Assembly: GCF_029784155.1 (NCBI RefSeq)
Contig: NC_073691.1
Location: 134,226,394 to 134,290,393, forward strand
Reading direction: 5' to 3'
Origin: Uranotaenia lowii
Taxonomy: Eukaryota > Arthropoda > Insecta > Diptera > Culicidae
Length of the DNA: 64,000 bases
Part shown: piece by piece, positions 54,973 through 64,000 of the stretch
Layout of the letters: every line of letters begins with the position of its first letter
How positions within the stretch are numbered: position 1 is the stretch's first letter
Notes under the pieces: generated by a model
What the model was told of the DNA's origin: nothing
The model's database searches: none
What the model saw: only the letters and a program-made list of their open reading frames with translations
Made by a program: the position numbers and the translations under genes

Positions 54973-57217
54973 TCATAGTGCGATCTGAATTTAAAGTTTT
55001 TAAGGCACATTTTGTCTTTGTCATGTGTTACAAACGTCATATTGGATTTACTAGTAATGTGGAGAATTTCATCGCTATCTTACTTAAGTATCAAAGTAAT
55101 GGATTCAACCTTAAAAGAGTCCCTACCTGCATGCATTTGTAAAGGTTGTTTTATTTTTTTTTCCCAGCATAATTTAATTTGGTGTGTGTGAGGTTGCTGA
55201 ATGGGGTTGGAGAGCAGCAGAGAGTAGCTTTATGGAAGAGTTGAAAACATGACATTCTGGAATATTAGGAGAGTTCATTACATTAGAATATGATTTGCGT
55301 TGATTCTTCCTTTAGTCATGACAAGTTTTATTATCGGGATCAATTAAGTTGCAAGAGGTGTCGAAGTTTTAGCAGTAAACTGTGAGCATACTTTTTTTTG
55401 TTGATTTGTTAGAATTGGGTTCGTGCAAGTGTTTATGATTTTGTGTGGATGACTTTTATTTGTTGTGAAAGCACAGTTTGTATTAATCGAACATATTTGA
55501 AAAAGTGTGAAAGAGGTAACCAGCAAATGATATGTGAGAGATAGCATTCTCAGTTTAAGATTGCCGCTCGACTTTTTTTATAATGCAGAATGCAGGAAGA
55601 GACAGACAAGAAGCAAGTTTGGTTGATTCTCTTTGACCAGACGTTGATTGATACAATCTATGAGGTACAGTTGATAAACAAGATTCTAAACTACTTTATT
55701 TTGATGAGACTATTTTTATCTACAATTTTCCATCATACTGAATGTATTTAAAATTGATTTGAATGGTTGTCCTCAGTTCAGTTATTTCTTTCTAACCAGT
55801 TCAAACAACGCAATCCACATATCCAATGTTGGATGGAACATAACATTGTTTTAATTTTTGTTCGTTGTCTTGAATAACTCAATATCAAATGGACCGGTTA
55901 CTGAAATAACGGCCTTTATTATCCTTACTTATATAAATATCAAGAGATGTCAAATGGGATATAAAATACGTTTCTTCTAAAATTGTCTAATCTAAGTGAC
56001 TAGAATGAACGATTTTCAAGTCTACAGATTTTTTAAATGCTCAACACTTTCAACCTGAGAATAAAACAAAAAAAAAAAGATGAACGCTCATTATACAAAA
56101 AAACCTTCGGAATTAGGATAGATCTGTGGATATTTTTTGTCATATAGTGAGCGAAATAAGAATAGAACCATTATGTGTTTTGCCTGTTAAAATAAGAATT
56201 ATTGAAAAACATCAAAATTTTTACTTCTACAATTTGTTTTGAATTGTTTAACGGATCAATCAAGCATAAGTTTACTTTTTGTGCGTTGAGGATCAAAAAT
56301 ATGGAAAAAGGGTGCGAAATATGAATAATACTGTATATCCTTCATCTCATCACTACACCTGTGTTTTTCAACAAAAACAAGATCATTTCTAAAAAATTAC
56401 TGTGTAAAAGTTATAAATAATACTTCTACGAATTATTTAAATAGATAACTGAATTCTAGGGGGTTTTCTTGAATTCCACAGGTTTTCAAAGATTTTAAAA
56501 GGGGATTTTAAGTGATGGTCTTCTAGAACTAAGAAATTTGATTTTTTTTTCTTTAAGTGAACCTCACTTTTTCCAGTTTCAAGTCATAAATGGCAGCACT
56601 ATCTTGCAGTTAAAACCAAACTAAGACTTGATATTGATTTTCCAGGTTTATTTAGGCCCATATTCATCATTTCGAGGTAGTTTTCCGACACAGTTTTGTT
56701 AGAGTTCACGCTGCAGAAAGCATTTCCGGATTTGCAAAAAAATCACCAGCACATAAATGTACCACCGCCAAAATTCCTGCTCATTTCAAGTTCTGTTTAA
56801 ATTTCAAATCATACCAATAATACTGCCAGTCGTCTGGTCTATCAAGCTTCATCGGAAAGTACAAAATTATTCTGATTATTGTAAGGATGAGATGTAGAAT
56901 ATGAAGAAAAGAAATCAAATTTAATTAAAAATAAATTAAAATAATAGTTGTATTCGGCAACACTGGAGATAAAGAAAATAAAATAAATTTCATTGGCAAC
57001 GATTACTATTTTGGCAACACTAGACAAACAAACAAAACAAAGTCAGTCATAGATATATTCTCGTGAGTGACAGACGTGTTTAAGTGAATCTCTGAATTGA
57101 GATTCGTAAAATCACGACAATTATCGATCCAAAAAATTCACTTTTAGTGACCCCGATGAAATTCTATTTTTTTTATTCTGATCTTAAAATTTCCAAGGCG
57201 GTTACACGGTACCAAGT
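54973..57217. other. No recognisable gene
   Basis: 55140-55560 is repeat-free and may be unique host DNA. The remainder is AT-rich with no supported ORF, tRNA or paired ends. Confidence 0.5.
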
Positions 57218-57462
57218 ACTAATTTCTTGACGTTCCTTAATAGTCTTCCGGTAATTGTTCCGGGACGATAGAATTTGGTGACATGTTCGTTGGATTCTGT
57301 TCCGGTACGAAGTGAACTCGCTAAGTGTTTTCAGTTCTACAAAGAAAGTTAAATTTTTAGTTAATAAGGTCGAACTCAGCTCAGCTCCCTCGTCGAACGA
57401 AAAAAAGGGATCAGTTTGCAGTTCAAACTCCGTTTTGAACCATCGCAAGGAGAAAAAAAGGA
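57218..57462 (+). repeat. Diverged copy of the right half of TIR element E
   Basis: It shares TAGTCTTCCGGTAATTGTTC, GAAGTGAACTCGCT, AAAGTTAAATTTTTAGTT.ATA and TTTTGAACCATCGCAAGGAG with 46290-46520. The CACGCTCC ends are absent, so it is a fragment or a related family. Confidence 0.75.
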
Positions 57463-57677
57463 AATAAATTTAAGCATGCAGAGTATTGGCCTGAAGATCG
57501 TTAAAATGACCAAAACAAGCACGAGAAATTTCGTGCATGGTAAAATTAAACCTCTTTTTTTTTATTTAAGATTACCTATTTTTTCTGACCCGCATATTAA
57601 AATTACAAAAAGATCGTCAAAATAACCAAAACTTTAATTATATCGACAAAATAAGCGCAAGGTAAAATTAATTAAAC

Positions 57678-57850
57678 AGCCACCGACCATGGTCTAGAGG
57701 ATAGCGTTCAAGTCTTCTAAGCCAGAGGTTATGAGATCGAATCCCGGTTACGGCATACATAGCACTCTTTCTGTGAGCAGGTGGTTTAAGCGTTTGAAAG
57801 ATGCTATCCTTCATATCCTAGAAAGATGTACGTTAGGTTAAGTAATTAGA
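57678..57850 (+). mobile_element. tRNA-derived SINE
   Basis: A box TGGTCTAGAGGAT at 57690-57702 and B box GAGATCGAATCCC at 57733-57745, followed by a unique body with gcgtttgaaagatgctatcc. The head resembles a tRNA, but no closed cloverleaf or CCA-ready acceptor stem is present. Confidence 0.75.
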
Positions 57851-57859
57851 TCTCTTCAA

Positions 57860-58470
57860 AGAAACATGAAGTTTCACTTTGCAAGCCTATGAATTGAGTT
57901 TTAATTTACCATAATTTGGTTCACTTTTGAAACTATTGCTGTTAGTGAACATTTATATTCCAAAATTTTAAAATAGTTTTATTTTCGAAGGCTTGCAAAC
58001 AAACCCCTCTCCTAATGAAATCTTAGCATGTAACAGCGAACGGGTTGTTTGATGTGAAGGGAAAACTTTTTGTTATAAAAATGGAACATTTTCCAAAAGA
58101 AGCTTATTTAGAAAAAATGGCTAGGAAATCTATCAAATGATAAAATTTGAAGAAAACAGGAAATTTGCAACCGTGGGAGGCTATAGGGATCTGTATGAAG
58201 GTAAAATTTCATTTGTTTTTGTTGCTTGAAAAAATAAGCAATATTTATAGGTTTCCCCTATGTGTATCAGCAACAAATATTTGCTTAAAAAAATGCAAAT
58301 TCACAAGAGCTTTTAGGTGTTTTTAACAAAAATCATGCATTGAGGGCTTTAAAACTAGTCATTTGAACTCCGAAAATGCTGTACTAAATACACAGAGCAA
58401 TTGATAAGGGAATCAAAACGGCCAATTTATTGAATTTCCGAATGTTGATGCGGGTTTTCTGCTTAAGTAG
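57860..58470. repeat. Diverged copy of MITE family X
   Basis: The block CCTCTCCTAATGAAATCTTAGCAT and its neighbours resemble 33930-33990 and 60175-60215. Termini were not recognised. Confidence 0.45.
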
Positions 58471-58609
58471 TTTTTTTTTTCATCGTACTGAAAATCGTAT
58501 ATAGGTGTGAAATTCACTCGAATAGATGACCTAAGACCCGAAGAAACTCAAAGGGCTTAAAAGGTCTCTAATAAAATATACAAAACAAATTGTAGAGCCT
58601 GGTTGAATC

Positions 58610-59441
58610 CTAGAAGAAGAAGTTGGATGGAACGTTCTTCACATAAAAATACTGTCAAATAATGACTCAATTATGGATGGAATTGTTATTGAGAGAGTTC
58701 ATTACTTCAAGTACTTAGGAATTTACTTGGATGAAACTCTTTCTTGGAGTTGTCACACAGAGAACCTAGTAAAAAATTTCTCCTTTTTGCGGTGTTTTGT
58801 GGAAATTTAGAAACTTAGAAACTTGTTCCTCGCGGACAAAAATTTGATAGGTGATGATATGCTTCTAAATAAATTCTACCCGCTCATTTTTAACATCTTT
58901 CATCTCATCTAACCTTCTTACCTTCTATCTATCTATTCTGGCAACCTTAACCTACAATATACAACGCCTTACCTACTGAAATAAGAACCATCAACAACCG
59001 TTCCATGTTTAAAGTCAAAGTAGTACAGTTATTAAAAAAAAAATTGAATTGTTAAGAAAGTCGATTAACTACCAGTTTTTTTTTATCAAATTTTGTTTGT
59101 TTTTGTAGCACCGTAGTTTTCTTTTGTCGTACTTTTCACTAATAATAAGTAAACTTCAGTAAATCTAGCATAATATTTGATTAGTTAACATTATTAAAAA
59201 AAAGAAATGGATCCCGTTAAAGGAAATTTTCTTCCATTGAGATCCTTATCGTAATCTTGTTTAATTATAGCATACATTTTCTCGCACTGAATAACAAACT
59301 TTTGTGTTCTCAGCATGATTAAAATTTAGTTCGCGTTGAAGTTTCTTTGTTTTGCTGCCATACGTGCTGAGAACAGTAGCGTCCGTTACCAGGGGGCTCT
59401 ATTGAGCCTTTTGGTGTGGTGGAGTGTGGTGGGCCGCTACA
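58610..59441 (+). mobile_element. LINE copy 2, decayed
   Basis: Near 58695-58770 the plus strand reads IERVHYFKYLGIYLDETLSW, the same RT segment as in copy 1 at 95-1390 (VNNFKYLGITLDETLSW there). The thumb is largely deleted. The 3' UTR from about 59200 aligns throughout with 1130-1370, including the hairpin and the terminal GGCGGGCCGCTA-like end (here GGTGGGCCGCTA). Confidence 0.82.
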
Positions 59442-59990
59442 TTTCTATCTATTTATATCTCAAACTCTCTATTAACAGATAATTGAATTAAAAAAACTTA
59501 ATAACTTTAACTCCTTAACCTTCCTTTGTGGTTATGGTCTATATGACCCGAATTTCACCCAGTTTTCTATAAAAGAAAACTATACCTTCTTGAAGCGATA
59601 TCTCAGGAACGGTTGAAACTAATAACATGAAATTATCTGACTTCTCGTAAAATGAGAAGCTTTACAATTTCCCATGGCTAGATTTTTGAATAGAGTTATC
59701 AGAGTCACCCAGCAAAAAAGGACAATTAGCCGGTTAGGATGACTTAGACCCTGATTACTGTTTTGGATAGAAAATCAATACTCAGTCAATTTTTATGAAC
59801 TGTAACATTTTGAAATTGTCTGTTGAGTGTCTGCTATTCAAAATTTCTGGCTATGTTTTTTGTGGTCCTCAGATACCGATCTTAAAATAATAAAGTCCCT
59901 GAAAAATGGGTGTTTTTGCTACAAACATAACTCGTTTTGCTGAGGCCATACAGAAATTTTTATTATTGGTATGATTTCAGACAGATTAAG
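59442..59990. other. No recognisable gene
   Basis: AT-rich, nothing supported. The left end of the X-family MITE that follows could not be located. Confidence 0.5.
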
Positions 59991-60696
59991 AGCTCATATT
60001 TGAGTCAGTCTCAAGTCAGTCTAAAATTAAAATATCTGAAAACTGTTTGCTACGTTTGAAAGCCTACAAATTGAATTTCAATTAGGCTAAATTTGGCTTG
60101 TAGCTTTTTTTATATTACTTAAAATGTAGTTTTAAAGATTTGAAATATTTTTGTTTGAAGACAAACAGACAAACAAACACCTCTCCTGATAAAATGATAA
60201 CATTTAGAAGCAACTGGGTTGTTTTATATGAAGTTTAAATTTTATCATTAGTATAGCTATAGTTTCATTATTATTTTTTATTATCATTCATTCATGGCTA
60301 AAAACCCTATCAAATGGCTAAGTTTGAATAAAAAAAAAAAAGAACATAGGAACAGAAGGAGGACCTAGGAAATCGCATGAAGGTAAAATTTCATTTGTTT
60401 TTGTGGCCAAAAAATATTCGCCTCACTCGAAATTTGCTACCGAAATGTTTATAATTTTTTCCCCTAAATGTATGCAGCAGCATCGTCCATCATTTGAGTA
60501 TATTCGTTTTTGAAAGAAATCGTTGAAAAATTCAATTGAGTCCAAACAAAAAAACTTTTATTGATGTTTTATGCCTTCTGTGCTAGATGACATCAGAACA
60601 AAAATTTTGAAAATGTTGAGATACGTTAAAACTTGATAAAAGTTACCCCGCAACATGAAATCTTGTATTGTAACAAACATTTAGCAGTAGCCACTA

Positions 60697-63142
60697 CCCA
60701 AGTAACAATTTAAGTTTTATTCCAACCTTAACAGTTCGCTTAAGACTATTTCCTAAAGCTACTTTATAAGCCAAAGCGCATTCTACGCTATTGGCACAAC
60801 TACTTTAAAGTTAACATATGGCCAAAAGGGACCATTTTGTTAACGTTTTTAAAGCTAATTCTATACGCTATAATAAAACATCCAACAGAATAGTTTTATT
60901 CGACCTTATAGACATAGCTTTAAGAAACCTTACAGAGCCCTCTTCAGACTATCCACAGCTCTTTTAAAACTACGTCGTGGAATCTGATAGGAATTTTACT
61001 GTGGGATCTGTGAAATCTGATAGGAATTTTACTGTGGCAGCTGTGGAATCTAATAGAAATTTTACTGTGGGAGCTTTCTGTTCCGATTTTTCTCGTTTTA
61101 TCACTTACTCTCCCAAGCATTTGATGATAGGTAAAGATTCCATTTAAAATATTTTACAAATATTCTCATTCTCATTTTCAATATATCTAAGCAAGAAACT
61201 TCCTGCAACCTCAGATTTATGGTGAAGTATATACGAAATAGCATCAAAACTTAAGCGCGCCTCAAAGAAAATCTAGGTTGACCATATTTTAAGCATTTTT
61301 TAAATAAAAAAATTATAATTAAAGGAAAATATAAATTGGCTCAAATGATGCAATTTTTGTTTTACAATGAAATTCATCTCCTATACAACAAATAGTACCG
61401 TCAACATTGTCAAATTGATGAAAATGTCTAGTTTTTAGTATTAAAGTATTATTTACAGCAACATGGCGTCAGTAATTTCGATTCAATTTCACAATCAACA
61501 TGGCGTTCAGTAAATTAATATTGAAAATCTTAAGGCAGTTGTAAAACAGTGTTAAGATGGTTTTATGACGGTTAGAAAAATGTGGTAATAAAACAATTTC
61601 AATAAACAGTTTTTAAATGGTTTTAAGAGACCTTGAATCACAGCTTCGTTTGACGTTTCTCTAAATGGAATACACGCTCATGATGGATTTATCCATTTTT
61701 GAGAAAGAGAAGTTTTTCGCAATAAATGAAAACATTTCGATTTGTTGCTTGGCAAAAGGCATTCATGCAACTTTTTGTTTCGTTTCCTTTTGACTATGAG
61801 GATGGTCAATCATCTTTAAATAACAAATAGGTATTGCTATCAAATAATCTCATACTATTTGGAATAGATCATTTTCTGTCATCAAAACCCTGGCCTCAAA
61901 GCTAAATAATAACCCGCATAAATGAGGATTATAACCAAATGATTTTTGAAGCGTAATAAAACGTTTAGCAAACGATTATTGAAATTGTAAAAACATTGCC
62001 TGAATCGTGAATTCCGAAATGATTGAATTTTGAATTTGCAGTTAGGTTATGTAAAACAGTTAAAAACTGTTAAAACAGTTGTATGGGAAAACAATTGGAA
62101 GCGATAAAACGATTCTTTAAAACGTCCTTCGGATGTTTTGCTTACTATTACCAGAACTGCCTTACGCTTTAAATAAATCGTTATTTTCAATGATCGGCCA
62201 ATGCTAGTGGTCTTCATTCTGAATACATCATCTGAAACTTGTTGAGGCTGATTTAGAATGAGCATTTTCGCTTGTGATGAAACTCAATTTCTCCGTCTTT
62301 GCTGAGTTGAAGCCGGTTTCTGCAGTCTTCCAGAAATTTTCAAGGACGGTTTACCTGGAAATAATTTTGTTAGTTCTGGATTGGATGACGTAAATAAAGA
62401 TCAACTTCGCATTGAGAGACAGAGATGGATAAATAAAACAAGTAGTTTAATAGCCGTACTTGTAAATGAATTTTCTAATACATTTATTTATCGAATCACA
62501 AAAACCGTTTATTCACAGTGGGCTTTTATTCGAACCCTGAGAATTGAGCGAATAATGATGTGGACTGATTTGCGGTTGTTTTGAAATTTGAATGCGGATA
62601 CAACAAAGTTGTTTTTATTTTTAAGATGAATTTAGCTGTATTAATTTATATCATTTTGATAGCACGTTTTTCTCAATTTTGAGTGATAATCCTTTCAAAA
62701 CAGGTTATGCTATCTCAAAAAGAGGTAAAAAAGTTTAAGCGTGTATACGTTTTTCTCGATTGTCAAATCATCTGTCACTTAGTTTTATCATGCCTACATC
62801 CAATGTTCCAATAAATCAGTTTTTCAACTTGGCTTGAACGCTAGTTTTAAAAGCGCATTGAGCGCATTATTAAAACCTTTACCAAAGATCTAATAAAAAC
62901 AGGAAAGTATGTGTTTTGTTGAATCTTTAGCAATACTTTTGCAACTTTTTTACAACACTCTTAAGATAGTGTTTTATTCAAGTTTTAGCAAAACTTTCAG
63001 GGCTCTTTTAAAACACACGATAAATGAAGCATTTCCTATGTTACAATTAAACCGTTTTAAAAATGGGATGCCATCGAAAAGTCTTCATAAAACAATATTA
63101 AAACTCAAAAAAAGCCAATTGGCTTGATCTGTGTTACTTGGG
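60697..63142. mobile_element. TIR element nested in MITE X copy 2
   Basis: CCCAAGTAACA at the left pairs with TGTTACTTGGG at the right, flanked by TA (60695-60696 and 63143-63144). Comparison with copy 1 of family X shows the host sequence without this insert. Subterminal regions are rich in TTTTAAAAC and AAACAGTTTT variants. A minus-strand acceptor (TTATTTCCAG near 62366) precedes 23 codons (KPSLKISGRLQKPAS...), weak evidence for an exon. Length 2446 bp. Confidence 0.78.
60977..61075 (+). repeat. Three tandem 33-bp units
   Basis: The units start at 60977, 61010 and 61043, with a few substitutions. Only one frame is open through all three, giving an 11-residue repeat close to VESDRNFTVGS, and it stays open for a further 20 codons. 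No start codon is visible, so coding is uncertain. Confidence 0.8.
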
Positions 63143-63312
63143 TAAATTTCGTTTGAATATTCTGCTATTAATGCACATGCTTTATACTTCTTACCTCAGT
63201 TAGTATTTTGAAACCTTTAAGTGTAAGTTACACTGTGTAACAAAAAAGCAACCCCTCCAAAATATTCGAAAATGGATTAAAAAAGTGATCAATGTTCCCC
63301 CAGTTTACGGTA

Positions 63313-64000
63313 CTCTAAAAGTTAAAATTTGGTTATCAAATTTTATTACAAGAAATGAAAAAAGACCCTTTGGCGATTATTCAGTAAAAAAATAAGTTTC
63401 AGAAGAAGGAACATACTGATTTTTCAGTTTTTTTTTTTTTTTGGGATTCCATTTATGGAGAATGATTTAAGAAACTAAAAGCATTTATTTCTTTAAATGA
63501 ATCTTTGAACCTAGCTGACATAATGAAATTCTATACCAACACATGAAAAAGATGTACATATCTCCATGTATGTCGAATCGAGAAACACGCGTTTGAAACA
63601 AAATATCCTATTTTAAATCGCTAATTAAAAATCACTTGAAATTTTTGTATTTTTTTTTTAAAAACAAACGATTTTTAGAAGCATGCCCTGTATGTTGGAA
63701 TAGAGGAATATCAATTATCATAAAAAAAAAACAACGCGCTATCGTGGATAGAACCTAGCTCACGTAATATTTTGTCTCTCTTGTTTATACACTTTTTGCT
63801 ATTTTCTCTTTTCTAGCTTAAGTTTTAAGCTCACGTTCATTTGCAACTATGTTTTTATGTTGAGTAACGAGTCATGATGATTATTTTGAGTTTGTTTGCG
63901 GAGTAGTAGCGAAAAATTGTTCCGGAGTAAAGGGTGTATATTATGGTTGCCAGAATTTTTAAGCACGTATCCGGGCCGGACAAATCAGGCAATTTTTGTA
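63313..64000. other. No recognisable gene
   Basis: AT-rich with several homopolymer T runs. The last 60 bases resemble the first 90 bases of the window in having ccgggccggac-type wording. Confidence 0.5.

Larger units (their letters stand above)
59991..63310. mobile_element. MITE family X copy 2 with a large nested element
   Basis: The left half shares AAAATATCTGAAAACTGTTT and CTCCTGATAAAATGATAACA with copy 1. The right end reads TGATCAATGTTCCCCCAGTT then TACGG, followed by TA (63311-63312), as in copy 1. The left terminus has decayed. It is interrupted at 60697-63142. Confidence 0.75.

Noticed and set aside
1..64000. Endogenous viral sequence or bacterial contamination
   Set aside because: No capsid, polymerase or glycoprotein motifs of viruses were recognised outside retrotransposon RTs, and no operon-like gene packing is present.

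Overview
The window reads as AT-rich animal DNA from a dipteran, most likely a culicine mosquito. The reasons are an Osiris-type (DUF1676) insect gene, a mosquito-type DD37E mariner, Jockey- and RTE-type LINEs, a Ty1/copia remnant, tRNA-derived SINEs and very many MITEs. The species cannot be named from sequence alone. No rRNA gene, convincing tRNA gene, CRISPR array or bacterial-style operon was seen.

Layout. 0-3.3 kb: a 5'-truncated LINE with a hairpin in its 3' UTR, then a dead hAT transposon with an 8-bp target duplication. 5.5-9.7 kb: a decayed Jockey-type LINE abutting a decayed copia element, both on the minus strand. 10-14.6 kb: a direct repeat, a weak ORF, a fold-back and two PIF/Harbinger-like MITEs. 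14.7-17.5 kb: a TTAA-flanked palindromic MITE carrying a second MITE inside it. 18.7-23 kb: SINE-like sequence, a fold-back, a Jockey-type LINE 3' end, and another LINE split by a pogo-like MITE. 23-28 kb: nested MITEs plus a dead ITmD37E mariner. 28-33.7 kb: mostly plain AT-rich DNA, plus one TIR element holding a compact three-exon gene. 33.7-41 kb: stacked MITEs and an RTE-type LINE with a 13-bp target duplication. 43-49.4 kb: nested TIR elements and a second RTE-type LINE. 51-52.4 kb: the only likely host gene, an Osiris-family first exon. 52.9-64 kb: more TIR elements, a SINE, LINE remnants and nested MITEs.

The most unusual pattern is a set of five TIR elements: 23322-24208, 31728-32735, 43029-43736, 45957-46593 and 53996-54972. 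All begin CAC, end GTG and are flanked by an identical 2-bp duplication (TA, TA, TA, AA and TC). Each has element-specific short motifs repeated in its subterminal regions. Each has gene-like sequence in the middle: a splice acceptor followed by a short open terminal exon, in four cases with a 51-90 bp intron visible. In three of them the stop codon overlaps or abuts an AATAAA-like polyadenylation signal. The encoded peptides are unlike each other and I recognise none of them. The termini and subterminal repeats recall the CACTA (CMC) superfamily. These could be self-carried accessory genes, captured gene fragments, or leftovers of larger autonomous elements.

Most coding sequence here belongs to defective transposable elements. 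The Osiris exon is the only likely host coding sequence, and its C-terminal half was not found in the remaining 11.6 kb.
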